From Shewanella jiangmenensis (lineage in GTDB: Bacteria; Pseudomonadota; Gammaproteobacteria; Enterobacterales; Shewanellaceae), in NCBI RefSeq assembly GCF_018596335.1, contig NZ_JAHEPS010000015.1, forward strand, positions 1-46,892: a stretch of 46,892 nucleotides of DNA. The letters are read 5' to 3'. The notes below the pieces were generated by a model. That model was not told the DNA's origin. It worked only from the letters and a program-made list of their open reading frames with translations, and ran no database searches. The position numbers and the translations under genes were made by a program. Shown here in pieces: positions 24,760 to 32,612 of this stretch (position 1 is its first letter; each line of letters starts with the position of its first letter).

Positions 24760-25776
24760 ATGAAAAAAACACTGATCGCGATGGCAACGCTGCTCCCTGC
24801 TTTTTCTTCCATGGCGGCTGCCGATTTCTACGGTCGCATCAATTTGTCGGTCACAGATTCTGAGTTGGGTGTTGCCGCCCAAAACGGCAAGGCTGGCACA
24901 GTATTGGAAAACAACTCTTCCCGGATTGGCTTTAAAGGCGGTGAAGAACTGAGCCCCGGCCTTAAGCTGTTCTACCAGCTGGAATTTGGCGTCGATAACT
25001 TCGACAACTCAGGTAAAACCTTCAAACCGCGTAACAGTTTCCTTGGCGTGAAAACCGATTTTGGCGCCCTGAGTGTCGGTCGTAACGACACAGTATTCAA
25101 AACCGCCGAAGGCAAGGTGGATATTTTCGGCACCACCAACTCGGATATCGACCGCCTGCTGCCGGGCCAGACCCGCGCCGGCGATTCCCTGACCTATCAA
25201 TCGCCCAAGCTCGCTGACCTGATTACGGTTAACGGCACTTACCTGATGAGCGATAACTACGACGGCGACAACGCCTATGCCCTGTCCACCACCCTGGGTG
25301 ACAGCGGCCTTAAAAATCAGCCCTGGTATGTGGCGCTGGCCTACAACAAGGGCATAGACGGCGTGGATGCCGCCCGTCTGGTGTCGCAGGTTAAGCTCGG
25401 CGAGGTGACCCTTGGCGGCCTGCTGCAGCAAAGTGAACATCAGGACGCCAAATACGCCGCCCTCGATGGCGACACCTGGTTTGTTAACCTCGCCTGGGAC
25501 ATAGGCAAGACCCGGCTTAAGTTTGAATACGGCCACGACGATGCCGGCCTTGGCAAATACGTGTCGCGCTTTATCAAAGCCGAAACCAGCGGCTCGCTCG
25601 CCGATGTGTCCAATGTGGATCTGAATCAGCTCAGCGTTGGCGCCAACTACAAGGTGTCCAAAACCACGCAGCTGTGGGGCCACTACACCCGATTCGATGG
25701 CGACCTGTTGCTCGCCGGTACCAGCGTCGAGCTGGACGATGACCTGATTACCCTGGGAGTGCGCTACGACTTTTAA
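24760..25776 (+). CDS. Outer-membrane porin (general diffusion type)
   Basis: The ATG at 24760 follows AAGGA and gives 338 residues with a signal peptide (cleavage near SMAAA-DFYGR) and a predicted 16-strand beta barrel. The mature start DFYGRINLSV, the segment SRIGFKGGEELSPGLKLFYQLE and the terminal RYDF ending in phenylalanine are typical of gram-negative porins. It has many acidic residues, but channel selectivity cannot be judged. Its position right after the transporter suggests it brings phosphorylated three-carbon substrates to the periplasm. An upstream in-frame start at 24694 lies in the terminator and was rejected. Confidence 0.88.
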   Translation: MKKTLIAMATLLPAFSSMAAADFYGRINLSVTDSELGVAAQNGKAGTVLENNSSRIGFKGGEELSPGLKLFYQLEFGVDNFDNSGKTFKPRNSFLGVKTDFGALSVGRNDTVFKTAEGKVDIFGTTNSDIDRLLPGQTRAGDSLTYQSPKLADLITVNGTYLMSDNYDGDNAYALSTTLGDSGLKNQPWYVALAYNKGIDGVDAARLVSQVKLGEVTLGGLLQQSEHQDAKYAALDGDTWFVNLAWDIGKTRLKFEYGHDDAGLGKYVSRFIKAETSGSLADVSNVDLNQLSVGANYKVSKTTQLWGHYTRFDGDLLLAGTSVELDDDLITLGVRYDF

Positions 25777-26140
25777 GTTGTAAGCCGGTTTCCACTGTAA
25801 AACTGCTATCTCAAGCGGGCATTGGCTCGTGATTGGTCCTTCACCCTGGGCAATGGCCGCCGGGCGCCTCTTCACCGGCGGTCAATTTTTTTGCTCAAGG
25901 CGTGGGATGTTCGATGGGTAAGCCCGAATATCCCGCCGCCTTTTAGCGGCTTTAAGTACTTAACTCTTTTTTCTCAGTTCTCAGCTCTCAGATCTCGGTC
26001 CTCAATGCTTTGTGCAAAGCCAGCTATCGCGAAGTCAAAGCCCGGCCACATTCCCCAAACGCAAAGCCTGACAAGCTCAGCCCGTGACAAGCGCAGCCCG
26101 CTTGGGTAAGGTTGGCTTCACCATTTCTTTGCCATCTATC
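25777..26140. other. Intergenic region with short tandem repeats
   Basis: No convincing gene or promoter was seen. It holds five heptads of the type TCTCAGT (25972-26006) and an imperfect 16-bp tandem repeat TGACAAGCTCAGCCCG (26069-26084 and 26085-26100, one mismatch). The second block lies just before the DUF72 gene. Confidence 0.6.
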
Positions 26141-27130
26141 ATGACTTTCGCATCGCATCCGGCATCACTCGATTCATCACGCTCGTCAGCACAGCCGTCA
26201 TCGCACTCGTCAGTGCCAAGGCTGCGGCTTGGCATGGCCATGTGGTCCCACAGCGGCTGGAAAGCATGGCTCACGGCGGATGCCGGTTCACCTGCAGGCC
26301 TGAGTCCGAGTCAGGAGCGGCTTGCCGCCTACGCCCGCTGTTTTGATACGGTTGAAGGCAACACCACCTTTTATGCCCTGCCGGCGGCGCACACGGTAAG
26401 CAGTTGGAATCTTGCCACGCCGGAGGATTTTCGCTTTACCTTCAAGCTGCCATCCCGCATTACCCACGAGCTGGCACTTGGTAACTGCCGCGACGAAGTG
26501 AATCAGTTTTTTCAGCTGATGGAGCCTGTGATGGCTAAAACGGCGCTGTGGAAAATCCAGCTGCCCGCCCGCTTTGGTCCCGAGTCGCTGCCCCTCCTCG
26601 CTGAGTTTATCGATAATCTGCCCAAAGGCCTTGGAATAGGCGTTGAAGTGCGTCACCGCGCCTTTTTCGCCAAAGGTGAGGCTGAACAGGCACTTAACCG
26701 ACTGCTGATGGAGCATGGGGTAAATCGCATCATCATGGATACCCGGCCGGTGTTTGCCCTGCCGCCAAGCAGCGATGCCATTATCGATGCTCACAATAAA
26801 AAGCCGCGGGTGCCCGTGCATGCCATCGCCACCGCCGCTATGCCTGTGGTGCGTTTTATCGGTCAGCCCGTGGGCATGATAGGCGCAAACGAGGAGATTA
26901 AAGATAACAAGGCGTTTTTTGAGCCCTGGATTGGCAAGCTTATTCAATGGCTTGCAGAAGGCCGCTCGCCTTATCTTTTTATCCACACTCCGGATAACAG
27001 CGATGCGCCCGAGCTTGCCCGGCTGTTGCTGGCCGAACTCAGGCAGGTGGCTACGCAGCAGGGACTCGTGTGTCAGCTGCCCGACCTTGAGGCTGGCCTT
27101 GCCGCGCCACCGCAGCTGGGACTGTGGTGA
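26141..27130 (+). CDS. DUF72 family protein (YecE-like TIM barrel)
   Basis: The protein matches DUF72/YecE along its length: GMAMWSHSGWK, EGNTTFYALP, DFRFTFKLPSRITHE, GVEVRHRAFF, DTRPVF and YLFIHTPDN, in the order seen in E. coli YecE. The fold is a TIM barrel of unknown activity. The start is doubtful. ATG at 26141 gives 329 residues with a Ser/Ala-rich N-terminus; GTG at 26213 would begin near the point where YecE begins and gives about 305 residues. Neither has a good ribosome site. It converges on the YtfE gene with 28 bp between stops. Confidence 0.85.
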   Translation: MTFASHPASLDSSRSSAQPSSHSSVPRLRLGMAMWSHSGWKAWLTADAGSPAGLSPSQERLAAYARCFDTVEGNTTFYALPAAHTVSSWNLATPEDFRFTFKLPSRITHELALGNCRDEVNQFFQLMEPVMAKTALWKIQLPARFGPESLPLLAEFIDNLPKGLGIGVEVRHRAFFAKGEAEQALNRLLMEHGVNRIIMDTRPVFALPPSSDAIIDAHNKKPRVPVHAIATAAMPVVRFIGQPVGMIGANEEIKDNKAFFEPWIGKLIQWLAEGRSPYLFIHTPDNSDAPELARLLLAELRQVATQQGLVCQLPDLEAGLAAPPQLGLW

Positions 27131-27158
27131 CGCGCCTTGCGGTTCAGCCCCCTGTGAT

Positions 27159-27863
27159 TTAACTCATTGACAGCTCGAGGGTCTTTGGAAACAGCAGGTT
27201 GTTTTCCAGATGAATGTGGCGGTGCAGATCGGCCTCAAATTCCGCCAACGTCTGATAGCAGATACGCCAGGTGGTGCAGGCGTATTCGGGGGCCCGGTAG
27301 TTGTCGGTGAGCTGCCTGAGCTTGGCAAGTATGGTACCCGCTTCGTCGTGCTCGTACTCCATGGCGCGGATAGGATTGCCGATATGCCCAAAACAGCCAT
27401 TGACTGACTCGCCCGCCGCCAAGGCTTTCACCGCCGGAAACAGGATTTGCTCTTCTTTCATCAGGTGCGGCATCAGGTCGTCGACCAGTGCGCGGATCCA
27501 GCCGGTGAGCGGTTTTATCACTTCATAATGCTCGCCATGGGCGCGCAGCATCTTCTCGGCATATTCCAGCAGCAGTGGCGCGGTATTACGCACATAGTTG
27601 TGATGCTTTTGTTCAATGTAATCAATCAGCTCTGCCAGAGGTAACTGTGCCAGTGCATTGTCGGGCTGACCCTCGGTTGTCTGGCTGTTCAGGGCCTCGA
27701 GCACCTTGGTGGCATCGGCGCCGGCGCGCTCACAGGCTTCCAGCAGGATACGGCCACCGCCACAGCAAAAGTCGATATTGAAGCGGGAAAATACGTGGGC
27801 ACGGCGAAAATCCTGTGCCACCAATTCGCCGACCGGAGTTTGAAGCAGGGTGTGTGCGCTCAT
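27159..27863 (-). CDS. ytfE: Iron-sulfur cluster repair di-iron protein (YtfE/ScdA/RIC)
   Basis: The 234-residue cytosolic protein repairs Fe-S clusters damaged by nitric oxide or oxidants. It has the N-terminal ScdA_N domain with RFNIDFCCGGGRIL (C33, C34) and a C-terminal hemerythrin-like bundle with the di-iron ligands in QKHHNYV, MPHLMKEEQILFP, EYEHDEAG and HRHIHLENNLLFP. The start at 27863 has AAGGA seven bases upstream; a longer start at 27920 would add 19 residues with no ribosome site. A candidate NsrR-like half-site lies upstream. Confidence 0.94.
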   Translation of the reverse strand: MSAHTLLQTPVGELVAQDFRRAHVFSRFNIDFCCGGGRILLEACERAGADATKVLEALNSQTTEGQPDNALAQLPLAELIDYIEQKHHNYVRNTAPLLLEYAEKMLRAHGEHYEVIKPLTGWIRALVDDLMPHLMKEEQILFPAVKALAAGESVNGCFGHIGNPIRAMEYEHDEAGTILAKLRQLTDNYRAPEYACTTWRICYQTLAEFEADLHRHIHLENNLLFPKTLELSMS

Positions 27864-27897
27864 AATGCATTCCTTAGGTGTAATAATGATGCATGTT
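27864..27897 (-). promoter_or_regulatory. Candidate NsrR-like motifs upstream of ytfE
   Basis: AATGATGCATGTT (27885-27897) and AATGCATT (27864-27871, touching the start codon) resemble halves of the NsrR operator, which pairs ATGCAT-containing arms. They are not spaced as a full 11-1-11 palindrome, so only half-site binding or chance resemblance can be claimed. NsrR control of ytfE is well known in gammaproteobacteria. Confidence 0.35.
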
Positions 27898-28221
27898 AGA
27901 GGGGCGTTCGAGCCCTGCAACGAAAGCTTGAGTGTTTTTCTGGGTTAATCACATTCCGGACTGCATAATATGCCCAAAGGGGTAGGCCTTGAATGAGCCG
28001 ATTTGCCTGGCTCGGCTGGTATAGCCCGGCTTGTATGTCCTGCTTGTATGTCCTGCTTGTATGTCCTGCTTGTATGTTCTACTTGTATAGACAGGCTGAG
28101 ATTGCTCGGTGGGCGAGATTGGCGCACAAACCCGGGTAAAAAGCCAAGGCGCAAGCCATATCAAACCCCATGGCCAACGCCTTGATCAAGTTACTGTTTT
28201 AGCCTGTTACTGTTAATGCCG
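27898..28221. other. Intergenic region, mostly featureless apart from a tandem repeat
   Basis: No supported gene. Small overlapping reading frames on both strands arise from the 13-bp repeat and lack ribosome sites. A direct repeat GTTACTGTT (about 28190-28215) precedes the end of the next gene. Confidence 0.5.
28031..28090. repeat. 13-bp tandem repeat, about 4.6 copies
   Basis: TTGTATGTCCTGC is repeated exactly at 28031, 28044 and 28057. A fourth variant copy (TTGTATGTTCTAC) is at 28070, and a partial copy starts at 28083. It is uninterrupted, so not CRISPR. Confidence 0.9.
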
Positions 28222-28623
28222 TTATTGCTTGGACGACACCTTTACGTACACCACCTCGTCGCTGCCGCTCGCGGCCGAGGCGCTGAGGTCGCGAATGGTC
28301 ACGTTTTCAGTCGCCTTGTTTTTGGCCATCGAGTGGCTTGCCAGATAACGATAGGTTTTGTCAGCGCCATACTGATGCGCAAACTGGGCGAGACTTGCGC
28401 CATTGCAGCGCACGCTGTTGGCCTGATAACGCGGGCTGTGGGCGCTTTCATTGACTTCGGTTTTCAGTTTGCCAAGCCGATTGCTGGCGGCGACCACACA
28501 CAGGCGGGTTTCCTGGCTGTTGTCGGTGGCGATAAAGCGGTATTCGGTGGCGCTGGCGCTGTGGATGGTGCCAAAGCTTGCAATTATCAGTGCGGCCGGG
28601 GCGAGCAGAGTGCGAATGTTCAT
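28222..28623 (-). CDS. Small exported DUF3718-like protein
   Basis: The ATG at 28623 has AAGGA eight bases upstream and gives 133 residues. The signal peptide probably ends near SASA-TEYRF (about residue 25). The mature part has two cysteines (ETRLCVVAASN and SVRCNGASL), which could form a periplasmic disulfide. The pattern YRFIATDNSQETRLCVVAAS followed by RCNG and LAQFAHQYGA reminds me of DUF3718 proteins, common in Shewanella and of unknown function; this is from memory. It stands alone with no operon partner. Confidence 0.6.
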   Translation of the reverse strand: MNIRTLLAPAALIIASFGTIHSASATEYRFIATDNSQETRLCVVAASNRLGKLKTEVNESAHSPRYQANSVRCNGASLAQFAHQYGADKTYRYLASHSMAKNKATENVTIRDLSASAASGSDEVVYVKVSSKQ

Positions 28624-29031
28624 AACCAGATTCCTTGTCTTGACCAAATTGCCCAAGCCCGCGGCGCGCTATGAGTAGCCCGGGCCTGTGTTGCGTCGTT
28701 GAGCATGTCATCGGTGCCTTGGGCCAATCCAACAGCCTGTTTGCACCCCGTGGCGTGCCCGTATCCATAAGCCATGGCGGTGTGGACGCAGACCGCCCGC
28801 AAACCCGCCTTGGCTTACCTTGGGGATTGTGGCGACAAAGGGCATGGGATGCTGTAAGCAGATGTAGGAGACTTGTATCAGTTTGGAAATTCTGTCGCGG
28901 CAGGTTTCTCGGGGTAACTGACTGTGTCAGTTGACAGAATTTGACACAGGTTGCTCAGGCGAAAGTAGGTGCTGGTTTAAGCGAAAATGCCGCGTTATTC
29001 ATAGCAGCTGAGATAGCCAAATCCGGGGCGT
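28624..29031. other. Long upstream region of the DUF3718-like gene
   Basis: No gene supported; an open frame at 28671-28934 (plus) has odd composition and no ribosome site. The one structured element is AACTGAC-TGT-GTCAGTT (28916-28932), which continues into TTGACAGAATTTGACACAGG, giving several TGTCA/TGACA half-sites that may be an operator. Confidence 0.4.
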
Positions 29032-29056
29032 AAAAAAGCCCGGCATCGGCCGGGCT
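29032..29056 (-). terminator. Rho-independent terminator after the YgiC-like gene
   Basis: On the minus strand AGCCCGGC-CGAT-GCCGGGCT forms a perfect eight-bp stem with a tetraloop, followed by TTTTTA. It lies about 50 bp past the stop of the ATP-grasp gene and ends the three-gene operon. Confidence 0.9.
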
Positions 29057-29105
29057 GTAATCTTGCCTTACTCAGGCACTCTCGATTAAAAGCAGCAAAA
29101 GCAAA

Positions 29106-30263
29106 TCAATCAAGAATAATGTGCGGCAAAAAGCGCGAACTGTCCTTGGTGATAAGGCTCATATCTTCCCGAAGGCCGATACCGGCGGCGCTGTCGCCCA
29201 CCACCCAGCTGCCAATCAGGGTAAAGTTGCCATCAAAGCAGGGCAGGGGTGCCAGTGCCTGGCGAATAAAGCCTGAGTCGGTGTAAGGGCCGGGTTCAGT
29301 CAGGGTGTCGCCGTTAAAGTCGGTCAGGCTGATGTTGGCGCCTTCGCGGGAATACAGCGGCTTGCGTACCCAGCCATTGCCGACCGTACTGCCTTGCTCT
29401 TTGGTTTCAAAGTGCGCTTCGAGCAGATTGGGGTGCCCCGGGAATTTTTGCCACAGCAGCGGAAGCAAGCCTTTGTTCGACAAAAGCATTTTCCAAGGCG
29501 GCTCGATAAAGCGGGTCTGGCTGGTGAGCAGGCTTGGGCCAAAGTCTTCCCGCACCATAAACTCCCAGGGATAGAGCTTGAACAGCGACTCAATCGGATT
29601 GCCCGCCATATCGATCAGTTGGCCGTCGGCAAGGCCGATGGCGCTGATGTCGATAAAACGGCTTTCTACCCCGGCTTGCATGGCAATGTCCATCAGGTAA
29701 TCGACATTGCCTCTGTCTTCAAATCTGTCGTCTATGCAGCTGAAATACAGCGGCTTTTGATGGGGCAGACTCAGCAGCGCCAGCTCCAGCTTTTCCTGCA
29801 GCGAGTTGAACTGATCCACGCTTTGCGGCAACAGGCCGGTGCGAACCATGTCTTCAAGCCAAATCCACTGGAAAAAACCTGACTCGTAAATCGAGGTCGG
29901 GGTGTCGTAGTTAAGCTCTAAAAGCTTGGCAGGCCCCTTGCCGTTGTAGCACAAATCAAACCGGCCATAGAGATGCGGATCGCGCCGATCCCAGCTGTCT
30001 TTCAATGCCTGCCAGCAATACTCAGGCACATCGAGGGCGATAAGCTTTTGTTCACTCGCAAGAATATCCGGCACCAGCGACAGTGCCATCTGGTGCAGCT
30101 CTTCGGTGGGATCTTCCAGATCCTGCTCAATCTGGCGCAGATTGAAACGGTAATAGGCGGTTTCGTCCCAGTAGGGCTCGCCATCGAAGGTGTGGTAAAC
30201 AAACCCCAGCTCTTTGGCCAGCTCGCGCCAATGGGGGCGCTCGGCAATCTTAATCCGTTCCAT
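29106..30263 (-). CDS. YgiC/YjfC-type glutathionylspermidine synthase-like ATP-grasp protein
   Basis: The 385-residue protein matches E. coli YgiC in length and throughout: MERIKIAERPHWRELAKE, GEPYWDETAYY, LLELNYDTPTSIYESGFFQW, LFKLYPWEFM, ISLTDFNGDT and the ending DSSRFLPHI. The ATP-grasp fold is that of the synthetase half of glutathionylspermidine synthase, without the amidase half. The real substrate is unknown; peptide or amine ligation is inferred. The start at 30263 follows the DUF1190 stop by one base (TGATATG), so translation is coupled; a longer start inside DUF1190 was rejected. Confidence 0.9.
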   Translation of the reverse strand: MERIKIAERPHWRELAKELGFVYHTFDGEPYWDETAYYRFNLRQIEQDLEDPTEELHQMALSLVPDILASEQKLIALDVPEYCWQALKDSWDRRDPHLYGRFDLCYNGKGPAKLLELNYDTPTSIYESGFFQWIWLEDMVRTGLLPQSVDQFNSLQEKLELALLSLPHQKPLYFSCIDDRFEDRGNVDYLMDIAMQAGVESRFIDISAIGLADGQLIDMAGNPIESLFKLYPWEFMVREDFGPSLLTSQTRFIEPPWKMLLSNKGLLPLLWQKFPGHPNLLEAHFETKEQGSTVGNGWVRKPLYSREGANISLTDFNGDTLTEPGPYTDSGFIRQALAPLPCFDGNFTLIGSWVVGDSAAGIGLREDMSLITKDSSRFLPHIILD

Positions 30264-30264
30264 A

Positions 30265-30825
30265 TCAGCCGCCGTAGCTGCCGCCGCCTGAGCTGCTTTC
30301 GGCGCGTTTTTGCGCCTGCATGCCAAAGCCGCCGCGCGACACTATGTTATTGGAGCGGGAAGCCAGCGATGATTTGAATACCTGGGTCTGGCCGACATTG
30401 CGGGCAATCGGCTTGTTGCCTGAGCTGCGAAACGTGGTCTGATCGTCCCGCGACTTATACAGTGGCCGTCCCATCAGGGTTTTCTTTTTCTTTTTGCCAT
30501 CGATATCGATAAGGCTGCCCATCAAAAAGCCAGCCATCAGCGGCGTCACCCAGCCGTTGGATCGGGCTTCGCACTTTTCGTCGCCAAAATCGGCTTCACA
30601 TTCCTGCTCGGTCAAATACTTGGGCGCTGTTTCATTGTGATTTTGCACCGCTTCATCGTGGGCGATACGGCACTCGTCCTCATCGCCACCAAAGCTTTGG
30701 CACTGCTCAATGGTTTCGAATACCAGTGCGTTTTCAGGCGCTTCGCTGCAACCGCTGATAAAAAAACTGCCGGCGGGCGCCATCAGCATCAGGGCTACGT
30801 GGCGGCTTCGTTTGCTATTGGCCAT
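30265..30825 (-). CDS. DUF1190 family lipoprotein-like protein (YgiB/YjfM)
   Basis: The 186-residue protein matches YgiB: a basic N-terminus, a lipobox-like SFFISGC (C26), QCQSFGGDEDECRIAHDEAV, LTEQECEADFGDEKCE with paired cysteines, a short hydrophobic PLMAGFLMGSLI segment and a Ser/Gly-rich tail. Function is unknown. In enterobacteria ygiB-ygiC and yjfM-yjfC are adjacent pairs, as here. It sits ten bases downstream of the DUF350 gene. Confidence 0.88.
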   Translation of the reverse strand: MANSKRSRHVALMLMAPAGSFFISGCSEAPENALVFETIEQCQSFGGDEDECRIAHDEAVQNHNETAPKYLTEQECEADFGDEKCEARSNGWVTPLMAGFLMGSLIDIDGKKKKKTLMGRPLYKSRDDQTTFRSSGNKPIARNVGQTQVFKSSLASRSNNIVSRGGFGMQAQKRAESSSGGGSYGG

Positions 30826-30835
30826 CTGCCGCTCC

Positions 30836-31249
30836 TCAGTAAGTCATAGAGGCTGCGTTAAGCAGGCCCACAGCAATGGCCACGCTGGCCATAAACACCC
30901 CGGCAGCCACATCACCATTGCTGATGCGCGCTGGCAACTGGCGCAGAGTCAGGCGTACGCATACAAAGGTCAGCAGCTGCACCAGCAGCGCCACCAGTGC
31001 CCACAGGGCGCAGTCGGGCAGCGACAGTGAGTTTTTAATGGCGCTCGACAGTGGCAGCGCAAAACCAATCAACGCGCCACCAAAGGCGATGGCAGCGGCG
31101 CTGTTTCCTTCGCGGATAAGCGCCAGTTCATGGTGGGGTGTGAGCCAAGAGTAAATGCGGGCAAACAGCAGCAGCGCAGCGGCGGCAAGGCCAAAATAGG
31201 CGGCAAATGCAGGCAGCCCTTGGGCTGAGGCGTACAGAGTATCGAGCAT
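30836..31249 (-). CDS. DUF350 family membrane protein (YjfL-like)
   Basis: The 137-residue protein has four hydrophobic segments and the DUF350 pattern REGNSAAAIAFGGALIGFALPL followed by a second related hydrophobic half, suggesting an internal duplication. It is the first gene of the DUF350-DUF1190-ATP-grasp operon, an arrangement also found as yjfL-yjfM-yjfC in E. coli. Its function is unknown. Confidence 0.85.
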   Translation of the reverse strand: MLDTLYASAQGLPAFAAYFGLAAAALLLFARIYSWLTPHHELALIREGNSAAAIAFGGALIGFALPLSSAIKNSLSLPDCALWALVALLVQLLTFVCVRLTLRQLPARISNGDVAAGVFMASVAIAVGLLNAASMTY

Positions 31250-31320
31250 GGGGTATTCCTGTCCCTGGATAAAATAAAGGCGAATATATTCCGCTAATTA
31301 GGGTTAATTGCCAAGCAATA

Positions 31321-31345
31321 ATGCACCCGCGCGGGGTGCATTTTT
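31321..31345. terminator. Hairpin with T-tail between DUF350 gene and the upstream membrane gene
   Basis: ATGCACCC (31321-31328) and GGGTGCAT (31334-31341) form an eight-bp stem with loop GCGCG, followed on the plus strand by TTTTT. No plus-strand gene precedes it. Read on the minus strand, where it lies 125 bp past the stop at 31469, the U-tract is poor, so its direction of action is uncertain. Confidence 0.45.
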
Positions 31346-31468
31346 AGCCGTGGCAGCAGCCATGGGCGCTGATTGTCGCTATCGCTTTTATCAGGCCGCT
31401 TTTAGCCGCATTTTTTATTGTGCTGCTGGCTCGGCTTTATGCTGACCACTCAGGTTTAGGCTGAAGGC

Positions 31469-32044
31469 TCAGCTTTGTGCTGAAGGCTCTGCCGCGCTTG
31501 GTTTGCATCGCGGCAGCAATTTGGCACCAATAAAGCAAACGAGAGATGGGCCAAACAGATAAAGGGGCCGCGACAGTATGCCGTAATTGGGCGTGCGCTC
31601 GGCATTTGCCATGGTACCGGCACTGGCATTAGCACTGGGATTTGTATCGACATCGACACCTGGCAAGGCTGGCGCATTGATAGCACCTAGCAGCTCCCTA
31701 AGCCCAGCCGCTTCAAACAGGCCAGCGTAACCGAGCAGCACCAGCAGCACTATCAAAACGCCGCTGAGTAACACGATGATAAGGCTAATCTTTTCAATGG
31801 TGTCCAGCAGTTCGTTAAATTGCGCTGGCACCATTAAGCGGGTATAGCCCAGCAGTACAGCGCAAAAAAGCACCGCGGATGCGACGTGCCAACCTTGGGA
31901 CTGCCAGTCAAAGGGCTGTGATATCCACACCATCACTATTATCCAGAGTGGCATATATGAAATCAGCGATTTAAGCGGCTTATCCCAGGCATAACTGATA
32001 GAGATAAAAATAATAGAAATCAGCAGTGCGAGTGGTAACGTCAT
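31469..32044 (-). CDS. Unrecognised small integral membrane protein
   Basis: The start at 32044 has AAGGA six bases upstream and gives 191 residues. Five to six hydrophobic segments are visible (about 4-20, 28-40, 55-70, 85-115, 165-180). A hydrophilic Ala/Asn/Pro-rich loop (about 125-150) precedes the last segment, and the tail is KPSAAEPSAQS. I do not recognise the family. A longer frame from 32212 would add 56 residues made from A/T-rich repeated DNA and was rejected. The gene stands alone, upstream of the DUF350 operon on the same strand. Confidence 0.6.
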   Translation of the reverse strand: MTLPLALLISIIFISISYAWDKPLKSLISYMPLWIIVMVWISQPFDWQSQGWHVASAVLFCAVLLGYTRLMVPAQFNELLDTIEKISLIIVLLSGVLIVLLVLLGYAGLFEAAGLRELLGAINAPALPGVDVDTNPSANASAGTMANAERTPNYGILSRPLYLFGPSLVCFIGAKLLPRCKPSAAEPSAQS

Positions 32045-32200
32045 TAAAATTCCTTTTACAGCCTCTTTTGAGAAATGCAGCTTTTTGAAACAGGCAGTTT
32101 TTAAAAAACTGCTTTTGAAACAAACTGCTTTCAACAAAAACGTCAGTCCTGATTTTGGTGTTTTCAGTATTTTGCGGAAATAATCAAAGCTTGAAATTAA

Positions 32201-32244
32201 TTGGTATGCCATCCTCTATTTATTGGTATGCCATCCTCTATTTA
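32201..32244. repeat. Perfect 22-bp tandem duplication
   Basis: The unit starting TTGGTATGCCATCCTCT occurs at 32201-32222 and again at 32223-32244, followed by a further TTG. Confidence 0.9.
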
Positions 32245-32267
32245 TTGTAATTCTGGTCGTATTGCAT

Positions 32268-32306
32268 AGCAGGCCGAAATAACAGGCTGAAATAGCAGGC
32301 TGAGGC
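32268..32306. repeat. Three imperfect 13-bp tandem repeats
   Basis: AGCAGGCCGAAAT, AACAGGCTGAAAT and AGCAGGCTGAGGC follow each other at 32268, 32281 and 32294. Confidence 0.85.
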
Positions 32307-32612
32307 GGCAAGTTAATAATTAACATTGAATCAATGCCTAAAGCAACTGAGGCTTTGATGATTTACAAAGCGGCAGAGTATTGAATGTTTAGCTTATTGT
32401 TGCTTGTTGTTGAGTGTTGTTGCTTGGTCACATTAATTAAATGGCGCGCAGTACTGTAACTACTCATCCGATCTTCTATTCATTTACCCCATTTGTTACT
32501 TCTTTGTGTTGATCTTGTTTTGTATGTGATCAATAGTCATTCCTCGCTCGTTTTTTGAGCAGATGTTTTTGTTAAGACGAAGGAATGACACAACAGAATT
32601 TCGGGGGAGAAA

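Larger units (their letters stand above)
32045..32612. other. Repeat-rich intergenic region before the M6 protease gene
   Basis: It contains a palindrome GCAGTTTTTAAAAAACTGC near 32093-32111, a perfect 22-bp tandem duplication (32201-32244), three 13-bp repeats (32268-32306) and GTTGTTG-rich DNA (about 32390-32425). The protease start is preceded by GGGGGAG. No promoter could be assigned with confidence. Confidence 0.6.

Noticed and set aside
27945..28185. Small repeat-containing genes over the 13-bp repeat
   Set aside because: Open frames on both strands result from the repeat lacking stops; none has a ribosome site.
28671..28934. An 87-residue plus-strand gene
   Set aside because: It has no ribosome site, an odd composition and no recognisable features, and it overlaps the operator-like palindrome.
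32045..32212. N-terminal extension of the small membrane protein
   Set aside because: The ribosome site favours 32044; the upstream codons come from A/T-rich repeated DNA and give a basic, Lys/Phe-rich stretch without family features.
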